Below are positions 37,413-46,402 of a DNA stretch of 64,000 bases, in pieces. The notes below the pieces were generated by a model, which had not been told where the DNA came from, ran no database searches, and worked only from the letters and a program-made list of their open reading frames with translations. The position numbers were made by a program, and so were the translations under genes. The DNA comes from CAYSQW01 sp964433135 (GTDB lineage Bacteria; Acidobacteriota; Aminicenantia; Aminicenantales; Aminicenantaceae), in contig CAYSQW010000007.1 in the NCBI GenBank assembly GCA_964433135.1, positions 37,735 to 101,734 of the forward strand, read 5' to 3'. Within the stretch, counting starts at the first letter, position 1, and each line of letters opens with the position of its first letter.

Positions 37413-38794
37413 TTGTTTTTTCTCCTTTTCATGAGGTTTTCGATCTCGTCGACTTCTTTAGGCACGTCTTTGGTGAGGACCTCACAGCCGTCTTCAGTGA
37501 TCAGGATGGTATCTTCGATACGGATCCCCAGTGATTTTTCCGGATAATAGAGAGCGGGTTCGATGGTGATGACCATTCCGGGCTGCAGGGGGATATTTCG
37601 TTTTCCCACATCGTGAACGGTCATCCCGACATAATGCCCGATGGTGCCCGGTTTTCCCGGAAGTCCGCAGTGAGCCAGTTGCTTGGGCACGGAGAGATCT
37701 TTGCGCTTCATCATTTCGGCGACATGATTTTGAACGTCTTCCACGGTGGCTCCCGGCCGATAGGCCTCGATGCAGGCCTTCTGAACCTCGAGAATGGTAT
37801 TGTAGATCTTTTTTTGTTCGGGAGTGAATTTCCCGGAGACCGGCCAGCTGCGGGAAATATCCGCCATCAGGTAATCCAGGTCGCCTCCGAAATCCATCAG
37901 GATGATTTCACCGGCTTCGAGCCGCTTGGAATTTTTGGTGTAATGGAGAGTGCAGGCATTGATACCGGCGGCAACGATGGGCGGGTAGGCGGCGCCTTGT
38001 GCGCCGTGCTTGAGAATAGCGCACATGGCTGCGGCTTCCACTTCGTATTCGAATCCTCCCGGCCGGGTGGCCAGCATGGCCTGTTTGACCCCCTCGGCGG
38101 AGATGCGCCCCACGCGTCTCACGACTTCAATCTCCTCACGACTTTTGATCAAGCGCATGGAGTCGATGGCCGGCGTGATGTCTTTCAGCTCCGTCGTCGG
38201 CATCCGCTCCCGGAAAGTCTTGATTCGGTGGTAGTCCAGGGGAAGCCGGGCGTTGAACAGGGTTTTGTCCCTGCGGGCCGCCGCCAACTGGGTTCCTCGT
38301 GGTGTCAAACGCATATGGATGAGATTGCCGCTGCGGTTGAGCCGGCGTGCCAGGAACTCCTCGAAATAGCTCAGCCCATAGATATCACTCAGTCCGGTTC
38401 TTTCACGAGCGGAAACATCCTGAAGCCAGTTGGGGCCGTCGGCCCGGATTTCGCTGGCCGACTGCCGGGGAAGGAACAAAAAAGTTTCCTGTGTTCCCGG
38501 CACCAAGACGAGGATGGAGTGCGGATCTTCGTTGCCGGTATAATAGAAAAAATCGTTATCCTGTCTGAAATGGGCGCCCGGATTGAGGCCGGAACTGCCT
38601 TCGTAGCGGGATTCGGCAAAGAGGATGATCAATCCATCGTCCACTTTATCCATAAGTTCGGCCCGCCGCCGAATGTACTCTTCGGGAGAGAATACGGTCC
38701 GTTGTGCCGAAAGCTGAGATGGGATCAGACCGAAAACGATCCATGAGAGGAAAAGCGTGAATACATGTCGGTAAGACCTTTTGCAGATAAACAT
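37409..38794 (-). CDS. Exported M24-family peptidase, aminopeptidase P-like
   Basis: 461 residues: signal peptide ending LSAQ, aminopeptidase P N-terminal domain (FRQDNDFFYYTGNEDP), M24 domain with MDFGGDLDYLMADISRSW (two Asp), GHYVGMTVHD (His), ITIEPA (Glu) and IRIEDT (Glu). Closely similar in plan to the gene at 14601. First gene of a two-gene operon with the lipoprotein M24 at 36066. AGAAAGGAGAAC site. Divergent from pheS across a 194-bp gap. Confidence 0.88.
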   Translation of the reverse strand: MFICKRSYRHVFTLFLSWIVFGLIPSQLSAQRTVFSPEEYIRRRAELMDKVDDGLIILFAESRYEGSSGLNPGAHFRQDNDFFYYTGNEDPHSILVLVPGTQETFLFLPRQSASEIRADGPNWLQDVSARERTGLSDIYGLSYFEEFLARRLNRSGNLIHMRLTPRGTQLAAARRDKTLFNARLPLDYHRIKTFRERMPTTELKDITPAIDSMRLIKSREEIEVVRRVGRISAEGVKQAMLATRPGGFEYEVEAAAMCAILKHGAQGAAYPPIVAAGINACTLHYTKNSKRLEAGEIILMDFGGDLDYLMADISRSWPVSGKFTPEQKKIYNTILEVQKACIEAYRPGATVEDVQNHVAEMMKRKDLSVPKQLAHCGLPGKPGTIGHYVGMTVHDVGKRNIPLQPGMVITIEPALYYPEKSLGIRIEDTILITEDGCEVLTKDVPKEVDEIENLMKRRKNK

Positions 38795-38937
38795 GATGTT
38801 CTCCTTTCTCGAATGATTCGTAAAACCGGGTGGAATTTGATTCCGAAATCCGAAGCTGAAAAATGAATTATCCTTATCATTTACTCATATTTTTATAAGG
38901 ATTGCCAGAGAGGTCAAGAAAAATCCCGTGAAAAAGG

Positions 38938-38966
38938 TTGAATTATTCGGGTATATTGTTTATTTT
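38938..38966 (+). promoter_or_regulatory. Candidate promoter of pheS-pheT
   Basis: TTGAAT (38938-38943) and TATTTT (38961-38966) are 17 bp apart, giving a short leader to the ATG at 38989. A weak AAGAG is the only ribosome-site candidate. Prediction by eye only. Confidence 0.4.
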
Positions 38967-38988
38967 GTGTAATCAAGAGTGAATTGTC

Positions 38989-40518
38989 ATGCAGATACAA
39001 CTCAATGAATCCCAATGGGCCGTTTTCGAAGCTCTGTTGGAGGTTCCATCCGGCCTGACGATCTCGCAGATCGTATCCCGGTCCGGGGTGGATCACCCCA
39101 TGGCCATGGCGACCCTGCAGTACGGCAGCGAACATGACTGGCTGGTGATTTCGGAGCTGAAGCGCGAGGAATTGATTCCGACGGAGGAAGCTCCGGAAAT
39201 ATTGAAACGGGGATTGCCCGAGCGTCGGATCCTGTCCGTCATGGCGGAACGGGGAACGGTGCCGATGCGCGAGCTGGCACAGCTGGCCAAAGAACGTGAG
39301 ATCCCCATGAACGAAATCATCAAATGGGGCTCCTTACGGAAATGGGTGAAAAAAAGCGGAGGAGATCTATCGTTGACGGATGCGGGGCGGGCGGCTTTGC
39401 AGGAGCGGACGGAAGATGAAAAGGCGCTGGAGCTGGTTCTCGGATCCGAGAAGGTTTTTCTCGATGATCTGGAAAAAGAAGGGATTTGCCCCGAAGATGT
39501 ACGGCCTTTTTTGAGCGGGCGGCCGGCCCTCGTAAAATTGAAGCCGCGGACGGTTCGCTCCGCCGTGATTACCGACATCGGGCGTGAAGTGCTGAAAGGG
39601 GATGTGCTTATTCTCAAGGAACGGAATGTCCTGACGTCCGAAGATATCACAAGCGGCGGTTGGCGGGAGATTCATTTGCGAGCTTACGATGTCACTCTGG
39701 AAGCGGATCAAGTTTATCCGGCGAAGATCCATCCCATGCAGAAGATCATCCAGCAGACACGACAGGCGTTCCTGGAAATGGGTTTCACGGAAATCGTTTC
39801 TCCCCAAGTGGAGTCGGCATTCTGGGATTTTGATGCGCTCTTCCAGCCGCAGGACCACCCCGCCCGTGATATGCAGGATACGTTTTATCTCGAGCGGCCG
39901 CATCAGGCAAGCCTTCCCGAAGAGGACGTGGTCGAGCGGGTGAAGCGAACCCACGAGAACGGGGGTGACACCGGTTCTACGGGATGGGGATACAGCTGGG
40001 ACCGCGGACGGGCCCGGCAGGTGGTGCTGCGGACCCACACCACGGCCACGACCATCCGCGCGCTGTCCCGGGATCCCAATCCGCCGCGGAAAGTTTTTTG
40101 CGTCGGCAAGGTCTACCGGAATGAATCGATCAGCTATAAGCATCTTCCGGAATTCTTTCAGGTGGACGGCGTGGTGGTGGACGAAGCGGCGAGTCTGTCC
40201 ACCCTGCTGGGAACCTTGTCGGAGTTTTATCATAAAATGGGATTTGCCAAGGTTAAGTTCAAACCCGCCTTTTTCCCTTATACCGAACCCAGCGTCGAAG
40301 TGTTCGTCTATATGGAATCCCGAAAAAACTGGATCGAGATGGGGGGGTCGGGAGTCTTCCGTCCCGAGGTGACCCGTCCCTTCGGATGCCGGGTGCCGGT
40401 GCTGGCATGGGGCTTAGGTTTGGACCGGCTGGCCATGATGCGATACGGGATCACCGACATCCGGGATCTCTACTGGAGTGATCTCGATAAGATTAGAGAG
40501 GTGCCGTTGTGCCGGTAG
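38989..40518 (+). CDS. pheS: Phenylalanine-tRNA ligase alpha subunit, archaeal/eukaryotic type
   Basis: 509 residues, longer than the usual bacterial alpha subunit of about 330-350. The N-terminal 220 residues hold winged-helix repeats (FEALLEVPSGLTISQIVSRSG) as in archaeal and eukaryotic PheRS alpha. The class II core follows: motif 2 KVYRNESISYKHLPEFFQVDG and motif 3 GLGLDRLAMMRYG. It charges tRNA-Phe as an alpha2-beta2 complex with the next gene, whose GTG start overlaps this stop. A bacterial-context genome with archaeal-type PheRS is a known but uncommon situation (for example in spirochaetes). Confidence 0.92.
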   Translation: MQIQLNESQWAVFEALLEVPSGLTISQIVSRSGVDHPMAMATLQYGSEHDWLVISELKREELIPTEEAPEILKRGLPERRILSVMAERGTVPMRELAQLAKEREIPMNEIIKWGSLRKWVKKSGGDLSLTDAGRAALQERTEDEKALELVLGSEKVFLDDLEKEGICPEDVRPFLSGRPALVKLKPRTVRSAVITDIGREVLKGDVLILKERNVLTSEDITSGGWREIHLRAYDVTLEADQVYPAKIHPMQKIIQQTRQAFLEMGFTEIVSPQVESAFWDFDALFQPQDHPARDMQDTFYLERPHQASLPEEDVVERVKRTHENGGDTGSTGWGYSWDRGRARQVVLRTHTTATTIRALSRDPNPPRKVFCVGKVYRNESISYKHLPEFFQVDGVVVDEAASLSTLLGTLSEFYHKMGFAKVKFKPAFFPYTEPSVEVFVYMESRKNWIEMGGSGVFRPEVTRPFGCRVPVLAWGLGLDRLAMMRYGITDIRDLYWSDLDKIREVPLCR

Positions 40519-42299
40519 TCGCCGTCAGTGTCGAACGTTTGAACCAACTGTTGGGAAAGCCTTACCCCATGGATGAGTTGGTGGATGCGCTGGAGCAGCT
40601 GGGATGCGATGTCGAGGATACCGCCGATCTGGGGCTGTACCGATGTCCCGCCTGCCAGACGCCTAATGACCGATTGGAGCGTGAGGAGCCTCCCCGCCGA
40701 TGCGATTTCTGCGGGATGGAAACTCAGGATCCCTTTCCCAAATTCGCCGTTGATCGAGTTATTCGTCTGGATCTGCTGGCGGACCGCCCTGATCTTTTCG
40801 ATGCCGGCGGATTGTCGCGGGCGCTCAAAGGGTATCTCGGGCATGAGCAGGGATTGTCACCCTTCACGCTGGAGGAAGGGGATGTGAGCGTTGATGTCGA
40901 TGCGGCTCTGTCGCTTGAGAAGACGTACCGGCCTTTCATATGCTGCGCCGTAGTGAATATCCCGCCCCTGGACCACGGTACCCTGCGCGAGATCATGCGG
41001 CTGCAGGAAAATCTGCATTGGGGAATCGGTCGCGACCGCAAGTTGGCTTCCATCGGCGTCTACGACCTCGACACGGTGAACCCTCCCATCCGCTACACCA
41101 CCGTCGATCCCGACGATTTCCGGTTCAATCCGCTGGGGATGCCCGGAATCCTGATGACGCCCCGGCGGATCCTGGTGGAACATCCGAAAGGAGCCGCCTA
41201 CGCGCATCTGATGGATCGATATGCCCGCTATCCTGTACTGATAGACGCTGCTGAACAGGTTCTGTCCATGCCCCCCATCATCAACAGTGATGAAACCAAA
41301 TGCAAGCTGGGGACTTCCCGCTTGTTTATCGATGTGACGGGGATCACGCGGGATGCCGTCGTCAATTCGTTGAATACCTTGGTGAGCGCGCTGCTGGAAG
41401 TGGGAGGGAAGGCCGAATCGGTCAGCATGAACTTTCCCGATCGGCAGGAACGGACGCCGGATCTTTCCCCGAGAAAGATCACCATCGATTATGAGGAGGC
41501 CAAACGCTGGCTGGGACTGGATTTGACCCGGAAGGAATTTGTCAGAATCCTCGGTAAGATGCGTTTGAATGTGATTCCTTCAGGTGATGCGTACGAGGTA
41601 AAATATCCCGCTTTCCGAACCGATATTCGTCATGAAGTGGATTTGTTCGAGGATCTTGCGATCGGGTACGGATATAAAAATATACCCATGCGTACGATCC
41701 CGAGCATGACCTTCGGTCGATCGCGGCCGGAAGAAAACCTCAGCCGGATCGTGCGGGATACGGCGCTGGGACTGGGATTTTCCGAGATCCTGAGTTTGAA
41801 CCTCCTTTCGGAAGAACGGCATTTCGCTCATTTCCGGATGGAGCCGGGCGAGAGGCATGTGGTGGTCGAAAATCCCAAAACGATCGAACAGAAAATCGTT
41901 CGCACCCATATGATGGCGGGAATCATGGAAACATTCCGGAAAAACCGCCGAAAGCCCATGCCGCAGCGATTATTCGAGATCGGGAATGTCATTCATTTTC
42001 AACCGGAAAGAGAAACCGGTGTGGAAGAATACCGGCATGTCGTGCTGGGGATCATCGGCCCGGAGGCCGGATACGCTCAGATCCGGTCGATTCTCGATTC
42101 GCTGCTTCGGGAGCTGGACCGAAAAGGGGAGTACCGAAAGTTCGATCACCCCGCTTTCAGTATAGGTCGCTGCGCCGAAGTCACCCGCCAAGATGGTTTG
42201 TGGGCCGTTCTAGGAGAGATCCATCCCGAAGTGCTTTCTCATTTCGGCTTGCTCCACCCCGTCGCTCTGTGTGAACTGCGGATCATGAGAGTGGTTTGA
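40509..42299 (+). CDS. pheT: Phenylalanine-tRNA ligase beta subunit, archaeal type with Cys4 insert
   Basis: 596 residues from a GTG start, overlapping pheS by 10 bp. Length and plan fit the short archaeal/eukaryotic beta subunit, without the N-terminal tRNA-binding OB domain and C-terminal anticodon domain of usual bacterial PheT. Recognisable blocks: DLLADRPDLFDAGGLSRALKG, ITIDYEEAKRWLGL (B5), and HEVDLFEDLAIGYGYKNI. Residues 46-68 carry CPAC and CDFC, a zinc-ribbon-like Cys4 segment inserted where archaeal proteins normally run straight into the NRPD-like block. Confidence 0.9.
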   Translation: MPVVAVSVERLNQLLGKPYPMDELVDALEQLGCDVEDTADLGLYRCPACQTPNDRLEREEPPRRCDFCGMETQDPFPKFAVDRVIRLDLLADRPDLFDAGGLSRALKGYLGHEQGLSPFTLEEGDVSVDVDAALSLEKTYRPFICCAVVNIPPLDHGTLREIMRLQENLHWGIGRDRKLASIGVYDLDTVNPPIRYTTVDPDDFRFNPLGMPGILMTPRRILVEHPKGAAYAHLMDRYARYPVLIDAAEQVLSMPPIINSDETKCKLGTSRLFIDVTGITRDAVVNSLNTLVSALLEVGGKAESVSMNFPDRQERTPDLSPRKITIDYEEAKRWLGLDLTRKEFVRILGKMRLNVIPSGDAYEVKYPAFRTDIRHEVDLFEDLAIGYGYKNIPMRTIPSMTFGRSRPEENLSRIVRDTALGLGFSEILSLNLLSEERHFAHFRMEPGERHVVVENPKTIEQKIVRTHMMAGIMETFRKNRRKPMPQRLFEIGNVIHFQPERETGVEEYRHVVLGIIGPEAGYAQIRSILDSLLRELDRKGEYRKFDHPAFSIGRCAEVTRQDGLWAVLGEIHPEVLSHFGLLHPVALCELRIMRVV

Positions 42300-42361
42300 G
42301 AGATCCCGCGTATGTTTTTTTTTGCCTCTTTTAAGCGGTCTCGGACGCTTTCTCTTGCGCA

Positions 42362-44833
42362 TTAGAATTTCAAGTTGAAGTATAGGTTGACCGTGAATCC
42401 CCGCAATAGGACATCCGTCTCGATGATCTCCTGCTCGATGACGTCGAATTCTTTGTACCAGGTATTCTTGCGGTCATACAGATTAAAGAGGGTGAGGCCC
42501 GCCCGGGCGTCGGCATCTCCCAGAGCGAATGCAAAGGATGCGGAAAGATCGAGGCGGTGATAGGGGGGGAGACGGGCCTCGTTTTTTTCACCGACGACAA
42601 GTTCATAAATAATGCGGTCGCGAAAGCCGGTTATCTCTTCATATCCGATCATGGTCGTATAGGGCCGCCCGGAGGCGTATACCCAGGTTCCGGAAAAATT
42701 CCAGTCGCCGAGATCGTAGCTCTGTACCAGTTTCAGCTCGTGTCTCTGGTCGTGGGGAGCCGGGAAGGACTCCTCCTGAAGATCGGGAAGCGTATGCATG
42801 ACTTTGCTCAAAGTGTAGCTGAGCCAACCGGTAAGGGCGCCGAATTTTTTTTGAAAAAGAAACTCCAATCCGCTGGCTTTACCGGTACCTTGATAAAAGA
42901 AATTTTCATAATCGACGTCGTCCCGCCAGTCCCGGGAGCGAGGCGCGAATTCCACGATCCCATCAAGGTCCTTGGTGTAGGCTTCGATATCGAACAGCAG
43001 TTCTTCGGTTTCATAGCTCATGCCGGCGATATAATGGATGGCGGAAGAAACCGGGACATTGTCCGCGCTGGAAAGCATCCAGAATTCCTGATTGCCCTGC
43101 ATGAAATCTTCGCGTGTGACCCGGTTGACGAACTGGTAATATTTTCCCCAGGCGGCCTTGAGTTTGAAATGAGGAGTAAGACGCAGGGTCAGGGAAGCCC
43201 GCGGCTCGTAATAGATATCCCCGGTATTATCGAAGGAGGTGATCCGGATTCCGGGTGTGATGGTCAGGGCGTCGAACAGCGAAAAACGGTCCTGGAGATA
43301 AGCGGAATACAGCTTTCCGGAATCACTGCGATCGAGAATCCCGATGAAAAAAGGGGGGGTTGTTTCGGACTCCGCGTCCTCCTCTTCCGTAAGATCGACG
43401 CCGTAATCGTAGCGCAAATCGAGAGATGTGATCTGTCCTCCAAGGGAAAGGATGTTGTGATTTCCGATATCGAATGAGTTGTCCAGTTTTAATGTGAAGT
43501 CGGTAAGATCATTCTCTTCCGCCATGCCGTCCATTCGGTTGAATCTGAAGGGGTGGCCTTCGTCCTCGTTCTCGTCATCTAACCAGGAAGGAGCGATGTC
43601 CATGGTGGAACTGCGTTCTCTTGTATAAAAAAATTGAGAATAAGACGCCGTCAGTTTGGTTTGGATCGATTGGTTCCAGTCCCTCGTCCAGAAAGTCCCT
43701 ATTCCGGTGTTGCCCCATTCGGTCAGATCCGTGACCTCCCCGCTGAAATCCACTTCAAGCTCTTCTTCCATGAGGAACGGAGGGAGCTCCATGGTGCGGG
43801 AATTGTCCAGATTGTCCCTGCCGTTATACAAACTGACGACAATGAGATCCTTTTGGCTCAAGCTGAAATCCGCCCTTGCGTTGATGTCATAAAAATGCGA
43901 TTTCGGTTCGGTTTCGAACATCCCCATGCGTCCCCCGAATCCGCCGCCTCCCATCCGGCCTACAGCGGATCCGCCTCCGGTCTCGTTGGAGAACATGTCG
44001 ATGATGCTGTTGTACAGAGGACTTTGGAAGGATCTGCGGCCGGCCAGGGTCAGAGACCCCCGTCCGAAGAGCGGGATCTCCGCCAAGGCGTTAAAACTGA
44101 GGAAACTGGCGCCCACGCCGAAATTGAATTCATCGGGGGATCCGTTTTTTCCCAACAGCTCCATGACGCTTGACAATCGGCCTCCGTACTTGGCCTCGAA
44201 GCCTCCCTTGTTCAGCTTGACCTCGTCGATGGCCTCCATGTTGAAGGCGCTGAAGTAACCGAAGAGGTGATCGACATGATAGATGGTGAATCCGTCGTAG
44301 AGAATGAGGTTTTGGTCGGGAGTTCCTCCACGGACATAGAGACCGGAGGAAGCTTCGTTGCTGCCGCTGATTCCGGGAAGGAGTTGGAACGCCCGGAAGA
44401 TGTCTTTTTCTCCCAGGCTGGGAAGTGTCTCGATCTGACTTGGCGTGAGGGTGATTTGACTGGTTTTTTCAGAAGCGCTGAGCATTGGGCGCTCGGCGGT
44501 AACCGTGCGTTCCTCTGAAAGCCTTTTGTAATCCAGAGTGAAATCGAGCGAGGCCGTGTTTCCCGCTTTGATCACGACGGTACGCTGCCGCTCGATGAAA
44601 CCGTCGAGATGGGCCTTGACCAACACAACTCCCGGTTCGATGCCGCCGATCCGGTAGTATCCCCGGCTGTCGCTGACGGTCGTCAGATTGGTCCCGAGCA
44701 CTGAGATTGCGGCGCCGGGCAGTTCCATGCCGTCCGAGGCTTTGACGGTTCCCGTGACGGCTCCTTGTTGGTCGGCGGCCTGACTTGAACCCAACAGACA
44801 TATGGTTCCCAGGATAATAAGAATCTTTCGCAT
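42362..44833 (-). CDS. TonB-dependent receptor with carboxypeptidase-regulatory-like domain
   Basis: 823 residues: signal peptide, a carboxypeptidase D regulatory-like sandwich (GAVTGTVKASDGMELPGAAISV), a plug domain (LPSLGEKDIFRAFQLLPGI, GLYVRGGTPDQNLILYDGF) and a 22-strand-type barrel ending TVNLYFNLKF with terminal Phe. Imports a ligand across the outer membrane using TonB energy; ligand unknown. CAAGGAG site. Convergent with pheT. Upstream lies the sigma cassette with its own terminator, so it is probably a separate unit. Confidence 0.9.
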   Translation of the reverse strand: MRKILIILGTICLLGSSQAADQQGAVTGTVKASDGMELPGAAISVLGTNLTTVSDSRGYYRIGGIEPGVVLVKAHLDGFIERQRTVVIKAGNTASLDFTLDYKRLSEERTVTAERPMLSASEKTSQITLTPSQIETLPSLGEKDIFRAFQLLPGISGSNEASSGLYVRGGTPDQNLILYDGFTIYHVDHLFGYFSAFNMEAIDEVKLNKGGFEAKYGGRLSSVMELLGKNGSPDEFNFGVGASFLSFNALAEIPLFGRGSLTLAGRRSFQSPLYNSIIDMFSNETGGGSAVGRMGGGGFGGRMGMFETEPKSHFYDINARADFSLSQKDLIVVSLYNGRDNLDNSRTMELPPFLMEEELEVDFSGEVTDLTEWGNTGIGTFWTRDWNQSIQTKLTASYSQFFYTRERSSTMDIAPSWLDDENEDEGHPFRFNRMDGMAEENDLTDFTLKLDNSFDIGNHNILSLGGQITSLDLRYDYGVDLTEEEDAESETTPPFFIGILDRSDSGKLYSAYLQDRFSLFDALTITPGIRITSFDNTGDIYYEPRASLTLRLTPHFKLKAAWGKYYQFVNRVTREDFMQGNQEFWMLSSADNVPVSSAIHYIAGMSYETEELLFDIEAYTKDLDGIVEFAPRSRDWRDDVDYENFFYQGTGKASGLEFLFQKKFGALTGWLSYTLSKVMHTLPDLQEESFPAPHDQRHELKLVQSYDLGDWNFSGTWVYASGRPYTTMIGYEEITGFRDRIIYELVVGEKNEARLPPYHRLDLSASFAFALGDADARAGLTLFNLYDRKNTWYKEFDVIEQEIIETDVLLRGFTVNLYFNLKF

Positions 44834-45066
44834 GAATTTCTCCTTGGCTGACTGTTTCCTTTGCGTCGAATTTGATGAGATACGGCATCGGCATCACGAT
44901 TTACCAGATGATAAGATGGGGATGGTTTTGGTGATCGAAAGGATCATTGAACATTCTACCTGTGTCCTCTTGTCATCAAATGATTAGACTCCTCAAGAAT
45001 CTCGATTATTCCAAGAACTTCCAAATTATGCGTTTTCCCGCAGTCCGATCCGAAGAAGAGCCGAAT

Positions 45067-45102
45067 AAAAAAAAGGCCAGGGCAGCGGGTGCTGTCCCGG
45101 CC
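45067..45102 (-). terminator. Intrinsic terminator of the sigma cassette
   Basis: On the minus strand a stem of about 12 bp (45075-45102, GGCCGGGACAGC with GCTGCCCTGGCC, one mismatch and one G-U) is followed by eight U residues (45067-45074). It lies about 200 bases after the Spy-like gene. The remainder of 44834-45304 shows no gene. Confidence 0.8.
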
Positions 45103-45304
45103 GTGCTAAAAAGGAGGGAATGAGGGTTTTGAAGCGTCCCTTCAACACTGATTAGACGGAATGAGCGGCGATATTATTCCCGGTTTTTCGGAATTGCTGT
45201 CAGCATAATGTTTTTTTCCCGAGAAACGGTGCGTCTCGGCTGCGATCCGGAGAAAATCCTTGGAATCTTTCCCTGGGTGTATCCGCTTCTGTCCCGCAGG
45301 TCGG

Positions 45305-45982
45305 TCATGGTTTCCCGGGGGGGAATTGACGGGTGGGCCTTCGGTTTTTTTGCTGATCGAGGATCTTCAGAAAATCGTGCTTCTGTTCATCCGTCAGAAT
45401 TTCCATGATGGCACGGTTTTTTTCTTCCCGGAAATTGCGAAAAATACCACGTTGACCGGGGAAATCGGAAGGGGACTCGGAGGATAGCTTCGGTCGGGGC
45501 GGTGGCTCCTGCAGAATAGCGCGCAGCTTTTTTACTTGTTCCGCAGTCAAGTGGAGTTGTTTTTGGAGAAGCGCCGCTTCCTCCTCCGGCGGCGTAAACA
45601 TGGAATGCGGAGGTCGTCCAGGCGCTCCCCACGGCGGGCGTTTCAGAAAGTCGCTGATCCGCTCCCTCTTCTCATCGGAGAGAAAAGGATCCAGCTCTTC
45701 TAAGAGGGAGGTGAGCGAGTTTTGGGTGGCGTTGAAAAATTCCTGCCGCAGCTTGCTGTTTTCCCGGGCATGGGAATCCAGGATTTGCTTTATTTCCGGG
45801 GCCTGTTCGGGAGTCGGATCCAGGATTCGTTCAAAGAAACCCGTGAACGCCGCGGGTCTGCGCTGTGATAGGATCTTTCGTATCCGGTGCTGCGTCAGGC
45901 TGCGGTTGATCAGACTTCCTGAGATCATTCCCATGAGGAAAGTACCGAGGATGATGAAAATTGTTTTCGATCTGTTGTTCAT
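45305..45982 (-). CDS. Membrane-anchored Spy/CnrX-like periplasmic sensor
   Basis: 225 residues: one N-terminal membrane segment (about 8-27), then a helical periplasmic part with two LTxxQ-type modules: PTPEQAPEIKQIL ... LSDEKRERI and LTAEQVKKLRAIL ... LTDEQKHDFLKIL. This is the Spy/CpxP/CnrX (metal-resistance) fold that senses metals or misfolded proteins. The tail is Pro/Arg-rich. It follows a small membrane protein and an ECF sigma factor, the order of a CnrYXH-type sensor system. The signal sensed is unknown. Confidence 0.75.
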   Translation of the reverse strand: MNNRSKTIFIILGTFLMGMISGSLINRSLTQHRIRKILSQRRPAAFTGFFERILDPTPEQAPEIKQILDSHARENSKLRQEFFNATQNSLTSLLEELDPFLSDEKRERISDFLKRPPWGAPGRPPHSMFTPPEEEAALLQKQLHLTAEQVKKLRAILQEPPPRPKLSSESPSDFPGQRGIFRNFREEKNRAIMEILTDEQKHDFLKILDQQKNRRPTRQFPPGKP

Positions 45983-45997
45983 CCGGATGTCTCCTGA

Positions 45998-46402
45998 TTA
46001 CAGCAGCGGGAGCCGCAGCATGTTTTCAAACGTCGTGTCGGCCGTGAAGAAGATCTCTTCCGAGTTGAGGCTGTTTTCCTTCACGAGGTTATAGGATAGC
46101 AGCAGGATGACGAGGATCGCTCCGGCGAAGGCGAATTTACGAAATGCCGACTTCAACGCCTCGTAAAAAGGATCGATGTTCTGATCCATTGTTTGGATTC
46201 GGCTGATGACCCGTTCCGCGAACAGAGGTTCGAAGGAGGCGGGGGCAATCCCGGCGATGCTCCTTCTCTGGGAAAGGATGCGCTGTCTTTCCGCTCTCAG
46301 TTCGGGAGAGCGGGCCAGTGCGGCGTCAAGCCGTTTTTTGACTCGCGGGCGGAGGTCGTGGTCCAGCGAATGATAAAGCCATCTTTTGATTCTCTTACTC
46401 AT
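45998..46402 (-). CDS. Single-pass membrane protein, probable anti-sigma factor
   Basis: 134 residues. About 85 cytosolic residues, basic and helical (KRLDAALARSPELRAERQRI), precede one membrane helix (FAFAGAILVILLLSYNLV) and a short periplasmic tail. No zinc-finger HC2 motif is present. The start at 46402 overlaps the sigma-factor stop and uses AAGGGG; an ATG at 46420 is possible. Position and topology argue for a sigma-binding anti-sigma factor; the sequence alone does not prove it. Confidence 0.65.
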   Translation of the reverse strand: MSKRIKRWLYHSLDHDLRPRVKKRLDAALARSPELRAERQRILSQRRSIAGIAPASFEPLFAERVISRIQTMDQNIDPFYEALKSAFRKFAFAGAILVILLLSYNLVKENSLNSEEIFFTADTTFENMLRLPLL

